NCBI GenBank assembly: GCA_037447655.1
Contig: JBBHKE010002905.1
Span: 1 to 64,000, forward strand
DNA from: Zygnema cylindricum
Lineage: Eukaryota > Streptophyta > Zygnematophyceae > Zygnematales > Zygnemataceae
Length of the DNA stretch: 64,000 nt
Reading direction: 5' to 3'
A program made the position numbers and the translations under genes. Positions 9,577 to 22,806 of the stretch are shown here, in pieces (the stretch's first letter is position 1; each line of letters starts with the position of its first letter). A model generated the notes under the pieces. That model saw only the letters and a program-made list of their open reading frames with translations, did no database searches and was not told the DNA's origin.

Positions 9577-10176
9577 TTACACAAGATTTAAAATTGTATT
9601 TTCAACTATTTCTCTTACGAAGCTTAATCTTATGTCCATATGTTTTGCTTTGAAATGGTGTTTTGGATTGGCTGAAATTGCGATTGCAGCTTGATTATCG
9701 CAAAAGATTTTATGCACTCCCTCCTTCATATATCCCAGTTCTTGCAACAATGACTTCACCCAAATTAGTTCTTTTACAGCAGAACAAGACGCCATATACT
9801 CAGCCTCCATAGTAGACCGAGCGACCACCTTTTGTTGCTTACTGCTCCAACAACAAGCACCTTCCCCCAGATACAAAACATATCCACCTTCCCCCACATA
9901 CAAAACATATCCAGAAGTGCATCTTCTCAAAGGTTCATCCCCATAACTGGCATCACTCCAAGTGGTGATATCAGTGTGCTCCCCTCCCAAATCCAACCAT
10001 AATTCTCTGGCTCTAACCAGATATCTCATCACTCTCTTGGGTGCCTCACAATCTCTCTTTCTAGGATCGTTGAGACTCCTTCTGACGACTCCTACTGCTG
10101 CCGCTATGTCTGGCCTTGTACAGTTCATAAAGTAGATCAAACTTCCTACGACCTGTCTGTAAGGAATAGACTTCAT
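9577..10176 (-). pseudogene. RNase H domain of copia element D
   Basis: Contains SIPYRQVVGSLIYFMNCTRPDI, the usual bridge between reverse transcriptase and RNase H, then TTWSDASYGDEPL...TSGYVLYVGEG, SSKQQKVVARSTMEAEY and FCDNQAAIAISANP. Catalytic Asp and Glu positions (SDAS, EAEY, CDNQ) are present. A short VGEGGYVLYLGEG duplication is visible. It is shifted in frame from the reverse-transcriptase segment (overlap 10061-10176) and lacks the C-terminal YRSDEEMVVDMITKPL seen in C because a stop follows ILNLV. Confidence 0.85.
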
Positions 10177-11062
10177 TAACTCTCTCTCCCTCTGGACTCA
10201 TCTGATCATCTAAGATTATCACTCCTCCTTCTACACTCCCATCTCTTATTTTTTTCAAGTCCATGGGAGTGGTACAACTGTTAGCTTTCTCCATTTGAAA
10301 TTTCTCAAACATATTTCCTATTGCTTCTTTCAGAGTGAGTCTTATAATCTTTTTACCCCTATCTCTTTCCATTTGAATTCCCAAAATATATCTTGCCTCC
10401 CCTAAATCTTTCATGTCAAATCTGCTTCTAAGATCTTTCTTCAACTTATTGATATTTTCCAAAGACTTACTTAACACCAGCAGATGATCCACATAAATTG
10501 CAATAAAGACCACACCATTCTCATCCTCAAACATATAGATAGAATGGTCAGAGTTGATCCTAATATATCCTAGACCACTAGGAAACTCATCTAGTTTCTT
10601 ATTCCACTGTCGTGGAGCCTGCTTAAGTCCATATAAGGATTTTATGAGCCTGCAGACTTTACTCTCTTCTCCATTCACCACAAATCCCTCTGGTTGCCTC
10701 ATGAAGATTTCTTCCTCTAACTCACCATTGAGGAAGGCGGTCTTAATGTCCATATGATGAATTTCCATGTCTTCCGCTACTGCTAGACTGAGGAGAATCC
10801 TGACTGATGGGAAACGAACAACTGGGGCAAATGTCTCCTCATAGTCAATCCCCTCCTTTTGGGTGAAACCCTTTGCCACCAAACAAGCCTTATATCTTTC
10901 GATGGTATTGTCAGGGTTTAGTTTTAGTTTAAAGACCCATTTACACCCAATACGTTTTCTATCTGGAGGGCAATCCGCTAGTTCCCAGGTATTTGCTTCC
11001 ATGATGGAAGCCATTTCATCATTTATGGCCCTGATCCATCCGTCCTTTTCAGGACTGTTCAC
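10061..11062 (-). pseudogene. Reverse transcriptase domain of copia element D
   Basis: Typical copia reverse transcriptase: WIRAINDEMASIMEANTWEL, GCKWVFKLKLNPD, RYKACLVAKGFTQKEGIDYEETFAPV, MDIKTAFLNGELEEEIFM, QPEGF, SLYGLKQAPRQWNKKLDEF. The catalytic box is YVDH instead of YVDD because codon 10486-10484 reads CAT instead of GAT; C keeps YVDD here. This substitution should abolish polymerase activity. The frame then runs on past the RNase H junction in the wrong frame. Confidence 0.9.
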
Positions 11063-11068
11063 TGCCTC

Positions 11069-11341
11069 CTAGTATGACTGAGGCTCATCATGATGTGATA
11101 GCTTAGTTACGTTATGAGCCGCCTGTTTCTCTTGTAGCCTTTTGCTGCTCCTTCTCCCCCCTTCAAATTTTGAAGCTGGAATAGAGGGAAGTCTTGGGTT
11201 CCTCCTTAGTGTCTCATTAGCTCCCCTATTCATGGAAGATAGTTCCGATTCCTCCTTTTTTGTCTCCTCGAAATCCATGGGAATATGTGGGGTATCTAGT
11301 AGCTCTCCTGTATCTTCGATCTCCCCTAAATCTGCAATCAC
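11069..11341 (-). pseudogene. Linker between integrase and reverse transcriptase (D)
   Basis: Low-complexity acidic then basic segment (MDFEETKKEESEL, GGRRSSKRLQEKQAAH) ending DEPQSY. It is the variable linker of copia polyproteins, separated from the reverse transcriptase by a stop just after DEPQSY. Confidence 0.7.
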
Positions 11342-11385
11342 GGTATCATGTCTTTTTCGGGAAAAACAGAGTTCTCCTCACTCTC

Positions 11386-12240
11386 TTACTCAAACCTGAT
11401 TCTTATCTTCTTAGTATGTTTAAAAGGGTCAATTGACTTTCTTTCATTTATGACAACTAGGTGTTTTACCAGAATGATATCTTGCTTTGCTAAGTCATAA
11501 ACTTTATATCCTTTAACATCCTCATCATATCCCACAAAATATCCAGGTTTTCCCTTAGCATCAAGTTTCCAGTTTTTCTTATCCGTATCTAGACTGTAAA
11601 CTTGACTAACAAAAACTTTAAGGTGAGAGATATCTGGTTTTCTTCCAACCCATCTCTCATAAGGTGTCACACATTTGACTGCTGATGTGAGGACTCTATT
11701 TTTAATGTAATTGGCACAGTTCATGGCTTTTGCCGAAAATCTCTTTCCTATATTCTTGTCAGCCAACATACTGCATACACTATCTTCTAGTGTTCGGTTT
11801 AGCCTTTCTCCTACACCATTTTGTTCCGGATTATATGGTACATTTTTCTGGTGTTAAACTCCCTCATCTCTTAAGTATTCCTCAAATTGGTTAGAGGTAT
11901 AGGCTTTGTATTATTTGAAATAATTTTGTGTTTTTGACTTTGTTTTTAGAAAATAAACTCTAGAGTATGTAGACCAATCATCAGTGATTGTCAACATATA
12001 TCTTTTCCCTCCAACTGAGGGTACCCCTGTTGGTCCCCAGATATCTGTGTGGATCAAATCTAGTACTTTTTCACCCCTATATGTGGCGGCTTTAGGAAAA
12101 GAAGTCTGTGAGTTTTTCCTTGGGCACAACCACTACAATCATCCACCATTTCATTATCACTCAACTGAATGCCTTCTACCACCCCCAGCTTCTTCATCTC
12201 CCTCAACTAATCAAAATGCACATGCCCCAACCGCTTATGC
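11386..12240 (-). pseudogene. Integrase of copia element D
   Basis: The upstream piece (12129-11911) has LIHTDIWGP (first catalytic Asp) and MLTITDDWSTYSRVYFLKTKS. The downstream piece has TSNQFEEYLRDEGV, NGVGERLNRTLEDSV (catalytic Glu region) and CANYIKNRVLTSAV...PYERWVGRKPDISHLKVF (GKGY-type end domain, 11769-11386). Against C, about 20 residues between YFK and YTSNQF are missing near 11910, including the second catalytic Asp (SDNGG). Several stops also interrupt the region. It is inactive. Confidence 0.8.
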
Positions 12241-12247
12241 CAAATAA

Positions 12248-13753
12248 TCAATTTGGGACACCAACATAGTGAGCATTCTTCTTTTCATTACTAAGGTTAA
12301 GCTTAAACATTCCTTGGCTACCCTTATCTGCAGTGAAGTAAACTTCATCCCCATACTTGGCTGTAAAAACTCCCTTTCTAGTGAAAGTATCAAACTCTTT
12401 GTCATCTAACACAGATGTAGAAACAAGATTTTTACTCAGCTGAGGAATATAAAGCACATCTGAGAAAGTGAGAATAAAAGTCTTACCCCCCACTAAAAAT
12501 TTCAGGTCAACTGATCCCACTATATCTGTAGTAACAATTCTCCCATCTCCATACTCTATTTCTACAGTAGGGATTTTCTTTAGCTTAGTGAAGAGGTGCT
12601 TCTCACGACACATATGCATAGATGCACCTGAGACGATGATCCATCCTTCCTGTGGAGCTTCCCAAATTGCTCCAAGGGCACACTTTTGTCTCCGTGGGAT
12701 CTCCTTCTCCTCCAGACTCTCGTGAAGAAGAAGCTCCCCATCCTCCTCAAAGGACTCGTCCTCAGTGTCTCCTGTCACCTTTGTGACCAAAAGTGTATTT
12801 TTCTTCCCTCCGGAAGAACCTCCTCCTTGGTTCTCTTTGAGACTCAGCTCCGCCTGTTTGGCACAATCCGCAATAAAATGCCCTGGCTTTTTGCAAAAAT
12901 TGCATAGGCCCTTTGCGGGCCTTGGTCCTCCAGGTTGGACTATTTCTCCTTTGTATGGTTTTTCCGGTTCCGGTCTCCACCTATCCCCTCCGGCAGCTAG
13001 AGCTTGAACGCTCTTTCCACCTCCCCTAACCTCCATGGTATTTTCTTGCACAAGTACCATCCTGACCACTATATTCCACTTTCATGAACTATTAGTCATT
13101 TCTTGTACTCGGTACACTTAGTTCTCATACTCGTCTGGTAACTTCATGATGAGAGTGTTTACTTTCATTTTCATTGTGCTTGTCTAACCAGCACTTTCCA
13201 TCTCCATATACAAACAAGAAATATCATTGCAATAATCTAACATCTTTCCTCCTTTGTACGTGTAACTCACTAGCTTTTGTTCAGCCAACTAAAGCTCCTG
13301 AATGGTACCAGCTCTATAGATCTCCATCAAAATTTCCCACAACTCCTCGGCCTTCTAAATATTAAGGTGAGAGGTGGCCAATGCTTGAGTGAGATGCCTT
13401 AGAATGAAGTTCTTGGCAGCCATGTTTATGTCTTCCCACATTTGAACATCGTTCTCCACAGTCTTCACGGCCGCCGCTCCTGGTTCCATGGCAATAGGGG
13501 TGAGGGGTGTCTCCTTCCCTTTCCCCTTTTCGGACACACTGTTATCCCCATCATCTGCCTCCTCCACGGAAGCATTCGCTATTGCATAAAATCTTACTCC
13601 TTGAAATCCAAGCGGAGTTCCCAAAGGTAGACGTTTCACTTGTCCACTGACGATACCCCAGTATCATTTTTCACACAAAGCTCCCATCATCATGACTTTC
13701 CAATAGATGAACCCAGATCCATTGAAATTGGGCACGTTAGAGGGTGGGCCCAT
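12248..13753 (-). pseudogene. gag and protease of copia element D
   Basis: Starts at the ATG inside the primer-binding site (13753-13751) with MGPPSNVPNFNGSGFIYW, then has a TGA as codon 30 (13666-13664), shared with C. Later pieces are an N-terminal frame (13639-13355, with WEDINMAAKNFILRHLTQAL) and a C-terminal frame (13069-12248). The latter holds the zinc knuckle CNFCKKPGHFIADC and the protease block WIIVSGASMHMC. The protease catalytic Asp is replaced by Val (codon 12634-12632, GTC; C has GAC). The SDVLYIPQLSKNLVS block follows, as usual between protease and integrase in copia. Confidence 0.85.
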
Positions 13754-13757
13754 AACC
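13743..13757 (-). other. Primer-binding site, half tRNA-iMet type (D)
   Basis: The plus strand reads GGTGGGCCCATAACC, the anticodon-arm sequence of initiator tRNA-Met; the element strand is its complement. It directly abuts the 5' LTR. Confidence 0.85.
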
Positions 13758-14791
13758 TGCAATTCGTGTCCTCCATTGGACTACAGAATATAGGAAGCCT
13801 CTAGATAGTTGTTAACTAGCCCACTTTCACCCACACCCACTGCTGGCCAGGCAATCAAGCTGACAATCTGAATACACCCCTATGAAGCCAGGACTCCCGT
13901 TAATCCGTAGGAAAAAGAATCTCTGAAAACGTCCAACCAGGCGATAAGTTATGAGGCAGTAAAAATGCCAATTTGTACAAACTCTCAAAGAGAGAGGTGA
14001 CTACCTACCAAAATTTTCTAAGTCATGATTCCCTCTAATAACTTCTATCTATTGAAGTACGGACCAATCAGATTACTGTACCGTACAAAAGTATTGCTGC
14101 CGGTGTACCTTTTGTACGACCTATGTACGACAAGGCTATTAAGCAGACGCGTGTCCGTATTTCACTCGTCCGTACGTTCCTCGGAATTCCTATGACCGAA
14201 TGTCATCCTTCCACGTGGCTCCAGGTCATGCCATGTCACAAAACGCCAAAGTGACCACTCCTGGATTTCGGCGATGATGTGCGTTGTTGGATTTTATGCG
14301 AAACGCAATCTTAGCCGTAATAAATACTTGCGCGGCATTTGTTTCGCTGTCGAAACAAAATGTGTGGTATCTGTTTTCAATTACTATCGTACAACGTACT
14401 TTCGAAAACTGAATCTATGTACGTCGTAAACAGTTGTAGTTAAATGGATTTAATTCACCCGAATTATATATTTATCTATCACATACCATAGCACTTAGCA
14501 TTGGTCCTAGTCTTTTAGGATAAAGTTGACCGCTACCAGCCAACTTGACGAACTGTACGTACTCGGATCAAATATCTGGTCCTTTAAGTATATATTTAGT
14601 AACCTACTAAAAATAGCTGCCTGTTGAACTTAGGCAGCCATGGATCAACCACCCTCTCTAACCTTGAATGACTACAACAAGTATGGGGGCTAGAGAGCGG
14701 AGGTGGAGGCAGGCTGTCCGTCCTTTTCTTTTCTTTTTATACAAATATATTTAAACCTAGAAAATACTCTAGAAATCTATAAATTTCAACA
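13758..14791 (-). repeat. 5' LTR of element D
   Basis: A 1034-bp LTR ending GAATTGCA on the element strand. It has the same module order as the other LTRs: conserved start block, tRNA-like block, TTTGTTTCG-CTGT-CGAAACAAA hairpin (14339-14360), GTAC-rich palindromes (14055-14130). The U5 hairpin is degraded. The ATG near the LTR end (13776) is out of frame with gag here. Confidence 0.85.
14506..14590 (+). other. tRNA-like block in LTR (D, 5')
   Basis: GTCCTAGTCTTTTAGGATAAAG then TCGGATCAAATATCTGG; a weaker version of the 9168-9250 block in the same orientation relative to its LTR. Confidence 0.45.
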
Positions 14792-15700
<909 letters not shown>

Positions 15701-16213
15701 TTGATATCTTGTTATCGCATCAACACATCCAATATATCCGCGGTGTATTAGATCATTGACGTATTGCATTGTTTATTTACATCAATATCAACATAGAAAA
15801 AGTCCAAACTTTCGTATACAAAAATATAAACTTTTATGGATCGATTAACATTAAGCTAATGTGATTTGGTAAACTTCAAAATGTGAGACCGTTGTAAAAA
15901 ATAGTTACAAAAAACGTGTCTATAATATAACACTTGTTTGGGGCGATTGAAAATGTAATGGTTGACAAGTTAATTTATAATAAAAAGAAAATGATTCTCA
16001 CGTTTATCAATAGAGGAAATGACGAGGGGGCTAGAGAAGATGTACAAGGCAAAGATAACATACATTGAGCAACCGAACAAATTAACATATTAAACATCAC
16101 TTGTGAATCAAATGTTTTTTTAAGGTCCTCTTAAACGGCAAGGTCCTCTTTAGATGAATCATCTTTAATAAATTGGCCCGTAATATTGGCAAAGACCGCC
16201 AAACAATCACCTT

Positions 16214-16470
16214 TAACAAATTTTGGCTAAAGTCGATTGCTTAAACTAGTTTAGTGAAACTACTTATGTTAAACTACGTCAGTTAAACTTTTTCCAGTTA
16301 GTTCAGTTAAAGCAGTTTAATCAAACCAATTCAATAAATGAAGCTTAGTTAAATTAGTCGAGTTGAAGTAGTTAGGGTAAAGTTGTCCAATTATAGTAAT
16401 TCAATTAAAGTAGTTGAAAAGGTAGTTTAGTTAAAGTAGTTAAGTTAGAGTTTGCAAAGCTTTTTCAAAA
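16214..16470. repeat. Degenerate AGTTAAA/GTAGTT minisatellite
   Basis: Repeated short variants of TAGTTNAGTTAAAGTAGTT over about 250 bp, with no fixed period. Confidence 0.6.
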
Positions 16471-17187
16471 TTGTATCAAAGCCATTCTATATTAGATGTT
16501 TGTGGATGCTGGGAGAATTTTACAGATGTGTGGACATTTTCACCGAAGAGAAGAAGGCCATACTAGTGGATTAGCAGAAGGGAAAGGCTTGGAGGGGAAA
16601 GGGGGTGAATGTCAATGGGCTCTAACATATGGACCTAAAACTTTGATTTTTTTTGAAATAGTGAAACAGTGAAGGTTTCGATTGTAGAACTTGTGGACAC
16701 CACACAACGCAGTTAATGAATTCCCAATAATATGCTACTTCAAAACTTAGTCAGGAAAATGAACATAAAAAAAAAACTTGGTTTGGTGGGTTGTTGACAT
16801 GTATGGCATAGGCCACAAAAAATAACACACAATTTATAAAACCAATTGTTGATTCTTTTAAAACTTTATATGAACTAACGGGGTGTAAAGGAGCCCATAA
16901 AAGGCCACCATAGTACTATTTGTATTCTCCAACGTAGGAGAGTCATCCAACGATTCACCCACCAAGAGATGGATCAAGAAAGAGGCATGGAAAAAAAATC
17001 GGTTGACTACAAAAAGGCATGTCATATTTTTATAAATAAATGGCGTTGGAATTAATAGCTATAAGAATATTATCTTTTGCAACCTAGAGGGTCACACAAT
17101 TTGTGTGTAAGTAAAAAACTGTATGCATACCGTAGATAACATTTTTTACCACCTCTTTGCGAGTGACAACAAACTGATATGGGAAAA

Positions 17188-17297
17188 ATTCGTACTAGAT
17201 AGGCATTGAAATATTAGACACATCCACTGAGCTAGAAGATGCATTCGTACTAGATAGGCATTGAAATATTAGACACATCCACCGAGCTAGAAGATGC
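17188..17297. repeat. 55-bp tandem duplication
   Basis: The unit beginning ATTCGTACTAGATAGGC occurs at 17188 and again at 17243, with one C/T difference near the CATCCAC(T/C)GAGC segment. Confidence 0.85.
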
Positions 17298-17520
17298 TAC
17301 AACACTTCTCCTGAGCAATGGGAAAAACTCCGACAATAGGCTTCGCGATAACATCATGGTATTTATTGTTGCCGCAGATGGTATTGAAACCATTTTGAAT
17401 AAAAAATCACAAAACACATGATAGACTTAGTGGAGGAAAAATCCATAAACTAATAGCATGTGGCATTTCATTTACTATTTTTGAGGATTCCTCTTCTAAA
17501 AGTCGAGGAAAACGGAACAA

Positions 17521-17930
17521 AAATAGTGAGGGAGGGAGGGAGGAAGAGGGAGGGAGAAAGGGAAAGACGGAGAGATGGGGAGAGGGTTCCTCCTCTCTTT
17601 CCCTTTCTTCCTTTCACTCTATCCCCCTTCTCTCCGTAAAGTCAAACCTTACCATTTAAATTGTAAACTCGAGGGCTTGGAGGAGGGAGGAGAAAGGGAG
17701 AGAGGGAGGGAGGGAGGGTTAGAGGGCGAGAGGGAGGGTGGCAAGGGGGAAATGTAGGGAAAGTGGCGGGAGAGAGAGAGGATGAAAAGGGAAAGACATA
17801 TCGTCCCTCTCTCCCTTCCTCCTTTTCTTGCTGTCATTCCCTATCTCTCCCACTCACTCCCTCCTCCCTCTCCCCCTTTCCTCCTTTTGCTCCCCCCTCC
17901 CTTCTCTCATTTGGGTTTAAAGTGTCAAGC
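17521..17930. repeat. Purine- and pyrimidine-rich low-complexity tracts
   Basis: GGGAGGGAGGAAG-type runs alternate with CTCCCTCC-type runs, forming a long potentially self-complementary stretch. No gene. Confidence 0.85.
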
Positions 17931-18347
17931 CTAGATTTTTAGGTTTTTATCTTCCGTGCGTATCTAGATGATTTCTTGATGTTCATCCGTTCGATCTCGG
18001 CAGTCGAAATCGGTTTGCCTCATCGAAACGCATTGTTATCGAAGTATTGCATCGGTAGCGCCATAACGTAGCGGAATAACGAACAATAGCGCATCGGTAT
18101 ATCGCATTTGGCATTATCCGCTACATATCGGTTTGTTTGCGTCGATTTCTTTATTAAATAGGTAACGAAGCGATGCGCTATGCAGCCCCTGTTAACGGTG
18201 TCCATAAATATCCCCTCAAAGTTGACCGTACCGTACCTTACCTGCCGGAAGACGGTTGACCCAGTGACCTACTTCTTGCCGGATATTTTCCTCCACCTGC
18301 CCGGATCCTAGTCCAGCTTGTGGGAGAACTAATCATTTCACTCTAAA

Positions 18348-18354
18348 CACGTCA
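18348..18354. promoter_or_regulatory. CACGTCA (TGACGTG) bZIP-type site upstream of PDI
   Basis: The core lies 235 bp before the PDI start codon. TGACGTG is the core bound by plant bZIP28/bZIP60-type unfolded-protein-response factors, and ER chaperone genes such as PDIs are common targets. A single 7-mer is weak evidence. Confidence 0.3.
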
Positions 18355-18588
18355 TTTACTCCTGTAAACTTTGTCACCTTCTAATGCCGTTCCTTACACG
18401 CGCTAGAATCCAATCTAACGGCCCACATCATAATTTTTTCTATGTCAAGGCTGACCTTCTGCCGTTGGAATGATATCACTGCTTCAGCGATCCTTGACTC
18501 TACACTTCTGCATTTCAACTAACATTACTTGAAGAAATTTGAAAGTGCAGAAGACTTTACCGAAGTTGCTTGATTCAACGCGATAGCC

Positions 18589-21500
18589 ATGGCTTCTAAA
18601 TTACTCGTCGTATCTTCTCTTCTCTTGTTGTGTCTTTTGACGGTGGTTTTTGCCTCCGAAGAGCCTTCAGATGTCATTGTATTGACAGAGGAAAATTTTG
18701 ATGACTATGTAGGAAAAGACAAAGATGCGTTCGTGAAGTTTTATGCACCTTGGTAAGCAGGAGGACTCCTTTTTTGTTTGGAAAAATTGCAGCTAAAAAA
18801 ATATATTTCTCTTCTTTGTTGCGACTTTCAATTGGTATTACAGACTTTTGTAGAATATGTGCCTGTGTTTGAATATTTTTGTTCGATTTTTGATTCAAAT
18901 AACTAGCGCATCTACTTTCCCCTGTACTCTTTTTTTTTTTGTTTGCTTCCACTGGAAGTCTCTCTTTGTTCTTTTTCTTTCATTTTAGTAAGTTTTAGGG
19001 TAGATCAATCCTGATATGAGGATTGAAATATCTGGTGTAAATCATGTCAAGTTGTGAATCTGAAAACTATGATGCCATGCCTTCCCAAGTCAACCCGAAG
19101 TTTATTAGTTGCTTTCCCTCTAGTGATGACACCTTGAAGCTAAGGATCATCTGTACTTCTAGTCAGCCTAAAATCGATTTCGAAAGAAATCTTAAAAGCC
19201 AACCTTAAATCCATTTTGCAGGCGACATTCATCACTTTTTTTAAAATTCCATTTTATCTTTTGTGTGTTTTAGGTGTGGCCACTGTAAGAAGCTGGCACC
19301 AGAATATGATCAAGTTGGAACAGCGTTTAAGAAGAAAAATGCTGTTATCGCAAAGGTATATTTTTTGAAGTTATTTCATCTGTTTGGATCAACATTTTCA
19401 GGTTTTTCTGTTTTGTATGTTCGAAAACAGTTGGAAACGCTATATGTGGTCATACTATGGCTTAACCACACTACTGTTTCCAATTGTTTTTGCACATTTA
19501 AACTATTATGAAAAGTTCCTCACCTGCTTCAGATGCTGAAGTTTTGTTCCCCTGAAATGTTTCACAGGTTGACTGTGACGACCACAAGAAGTTGTGCGGA
19601 CGTTTTGAGGTTACAGGATATCCTACTTTGAAGTTCTTCCCAAAAGGATCATTGGTACCTGAAGCGTATGTGGCATTCACTTCTACCTCTAACTTCTCTT
19701 GTTCCTTTGGGCTATTTATATGTATTTAAATTTTTGTTCAACTTGAAGAGAACGGGGTAATTTATGGTGCCATTGATTGCGGCATCATCCGTTTTTCTGA
19801 CGAACTGTCCCATTCACTTTTTATTTTTGGCTTGGTTTTCTGTTAATGCAGTTACAATGGTGGCCGAAGTGCTGAAGATATTGTTGCGTTTGTCAACAAG
19901 AAAGCAGGTTTGTTTGCACTTTCCTTAGTCTTTTCCTCATTAACGATGATTGCTTTTGTGATGAAGTGAAGTGAAGTGAAAGTACTTCTTTGGGAATGTT
20001 GCTGTTACAGTTTTGGGTAGACATGTGTAATTACTGGAAGCAGCATGTCGTGTGTTGGTTAACAGGTGAAATATATAAGCCCTGTAACTGGCGTTAGTGG
20101 TGCAGTAATTGTAGTAATCGTGCAGAAAGCTGGATTTCGTGTGCATGTGACTACCCCGTTTAGACATGTTTAGGTACTAATGGTGCATGTCTAATTATAT
20201 TATAATTAATATTGTAATTTTTGACATATTCAGGCACTTCTGCTTCACTTGGAGGAGCTCCTTCGGATGTTCTCGTGTTGACCCCAAGCAACATCGAGAA
20301 GGTTGTCTCAGATAAAGAAAAATTTGTTCTCGCCGAGTTTTATGCTCCATGGTGGGTTTTCCGTATGTCCTTTCCTAGACATTTATTTTTTCGAGTAATT
20401 TTTCTTACTTTTCTTGTAATGTGCTGATAGAGTGTTAGCTTTTATTCTCAAAAGGGTTCATGAGAAATTTTAATCTATTTGGTTTTCTATTCATTTTATC
20501 TTCAGAGTCTGGACTTGTGCCATTTGTCAGTTGACGATTTTGGTTTCGAACTCTTTGTAAATATTGTGCTGAAGATTGATTCAGAAAGCAAGATTTTGTT
20601 TTTACAAATTTGAGTCTTAAAGTTTTCTAAGATGTGTATTGCTCACTGTGAATGATTCATGTGAAATTTCAGAATGTGGAGGTGGTCGTTTTGCTTAATT
20701 TATTTTGAGCTTAATTTGTTCTGTATGGCTTTCTTTTGGGCAGGTGCGGGCACTGCAAGAGCTTGGCTCCGGTAAGTTACGCGATTATTTTTATAATTGC
20801 TGATGATTATTATTATTTTCTCATTCCTTTTATGAGTATTAGTCCTTTGGCCTGAATCATGCATTTCGGTGGTGCATTGTGGTACACATTTTTCAAAACA
20901 ATATTTTCTGTGTGTGAGCACACTATTGTGCCCGGTTGGAGATGTTGTATAGACACCTGGAACTTGATTTTTTTTTCGTAGCAATTGCGTTTGGCTGGTT
21001 TGAGTTGATGGATTGGCATTTAAAACTAAGTGAAACTTTTTGGTCATTAAAATTAACTGCAGATCTATGAGAAGTTGGCCACTGCTTTCAAAGGAGAGAA
21101 GAATGTTGTGATTGCCAAGTGTGATGCTGACGCTCACAAAAGCCTTGGTTCTCAGTAAGTTTAGAAAAAACCCTAATTGATGACCCCTATGGCATATCAG
21201 GCCAGTTTAGGTCGTTGCATGACCCGTTTTTGATGATTGGGCAGTTTTCTTCTTCTAAGTTTATTATCTGGATGGTCAGAGAATGACCAACCATTGGCAA
21301 CGTTCCTGCAAATTAGTCTGACGGGTCTCAGCTCTGACTGTACCTATCTGTTGAGATTTGTCTGCCTGTCGAGCTTTGTCTACTTGATTGGAGGTCATTT
21401 AAATGTTACTGTTGTACCACATGGCCTTTTCCCGCTAGTTCTATGGTTCAAAATGATTTAATTGTAATCAGAATACAGCTCGTGTCACCATTAGGTAACA

Positions 21501-22806
21501 GGGCAATGATACAGAAAATTTTACATTTCTCATGTAATTGCACAATTTTCAGTACAAATACTAAGATTACTGCGCTAGTAACGCCAATTACCTGGTTCTT
21601 GTAGTTTCACTTTAATACAGTCTTGGTGCCCTTCTGGAGTTGGAGGTTCAAATATGTAATGTAAAAGTTGATTTGTAGTTCTGGAGCGGCCGCAGACATT
21701 TTACTGTGCGTCTCTTGTCTATGGCAGTCATGGTTTCTGAAGGCTGGTATGCCTTCTTGTGAACTGGTGTGCAGGTATGGAGTGGAAGGCTTCCCAACTA
21801 TTAAGTATTTTGCTCCAGGCTCCACTGAAGCTGAGAACTTTGAGGGTGACCGCTCTTTGAGTGCCCTTGTGGATTTTGTAAATGAAAAAGCTGGAACTTC
21901 TCGTACAGCAACCGGCAGTTTGAACAAGGAGGTAAGGCAGTCCAGCAGATCCTGAGTTTGTTTTGAGCTGGGTTTGGTGGTTATTTTGGTTATCTGAAAA
22001 ACTCCATGTGCAGTTCATAGTGTGATTGCCAAGATTTTTAGTGGCAGTTGTGTAGATTCTGTTGACAGCTGTCTGCTGATAGTAAACATTCTTAATATGC
22101 CTCCTACCCTTTTGGAAGCAACACCACCAACATGGCATTACGTTGACTATTTTTGCAGGCTGGGAAAATTCCTGTTTTGGATGAGTTGGCTGAGGAGTTC
22201 TTTAAAACTGCTCCTGCTGACCGTGATGACATCACCGCCAAGATCGCCGAGGCAGTGAGTGCCTCTGATGCTAAGTAAGTGGGTTTTAGTTTGGAGTTAT
22301 TACCCAGAACGCCTATACTTTAGTCTGAATCTTGTCACATTGTACGTGCAGTTTTTGGTCTCACCAAGTGTAGAAAGGTATTCCTTCCATGACGAGTTTC
22401 AGATCTCAGGTTGATTTTCTTATTCAAAGCAGCCTCTAGGATTTGAGAAAACTTGTTTGACAGCGCAAATGGTGACTTGTGGGTGGAACAGGACTGCTCC
22501 TTTGTATGCAAAGGTGGTGAAATCCATTAAAGAGAAGGGAGAGGATTATCCATCTAAGGAGTCTGCTCGATTACAAAGGATGATTTCAGGGGTGAGCTGC
22601 ACTTCATCCTCGAAACATATATGTTCTTTACCTTTTCCTCTTTCGACGTGATGTTTTTTATTTGTAGTGATGTGACATGGCTTTTGTCTTGGGTGGGATG
22701 CTAACAGAAAGTGAGCCCAAGCAAAGTTGACGAGTTTACTATTCGAATAAACATTTTGTCTTCGTTTCTCCCCAAGACTCCTGAAGTCGACGAGTTTGGT
22801 GAGTAG
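18589..22806 (+). CDS. Protein disulfide isomerase, PDI-D type (two thioredoxin domains plus ERp29-like D domain), 11 exons
   Basis: An ER-lumen thiol oxidoreductase that forms and rearranges disulfides in secretory proteins. Proposed exons: 18589-18752, 19274-19355, 19568-19665, 19852-19907, 20234-20351, 20744-20771, 21063-21154, 21775-21931, 22159-22274, 22492-22591, 22708-22806. All junctions are GT-AG, and the spliced 1110 nt stay in frame (369 residues). Residues 1-22 form a hydrophobic signal peptide ([10 protein letters not shown]...VVFA). Two WCGHC active sites lie at about residues 55-59 and 173-177, each split from its Trp codon by an intron. [10 protein letters not shown] and [10 protein letters not shown] carry the cis-Pro loops. 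From about residue 262 an alpha-helical D domain follows ([46 protein letters not shown]). There is no C-terminal KDEL, as in plant PDIL2-1-type proteins of about 360 residues. A GTGAGT donor-like sequence overlaps the stop, so the last residues are less certain. Confidence 0.93.

Larger units (their letters stand above)
3435..14791 (-). mobile_element. Ty1/copia LTR retrotransposon D (inactive, nested host)
   Basis: Minus-strand copia element. The 5' LTR is 13758-14791. The internal region 13757-9454 carries gag, protease, integrase, reverse transcriptase and RNase H in copia order. The 3' LTR runs 9453 down to 3435 and is interrupted by element A (3764-8580). LTRs begin TGTTGAAAT and end GCA. 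Flanking 5-mers are CCTCA (3430-3434) and CCTTA (14792-14796), a target-site duplication with one C-to-T change. The primer-binding site abuts the 5' LTR and a GAAAATAAGGGGAG-like polypurine tract abuts the 3' LTR. Inactivating lesions include a protease Asp-to-Val change, loss of the second integrase catalytic Asp by deletion, and YVDD changed to YVDH in reverse transcriptase. Boundaries are well supported. Confidence 0.88.
15701..17520. other. AT-rich DNA without recognisable gene
   Basis: No open frame with recognisable content on either strand. It contains a degenerate minisatellite (16214-16470) and a 55-bp tandem duplication (17188-17297). Confidence 0.55.
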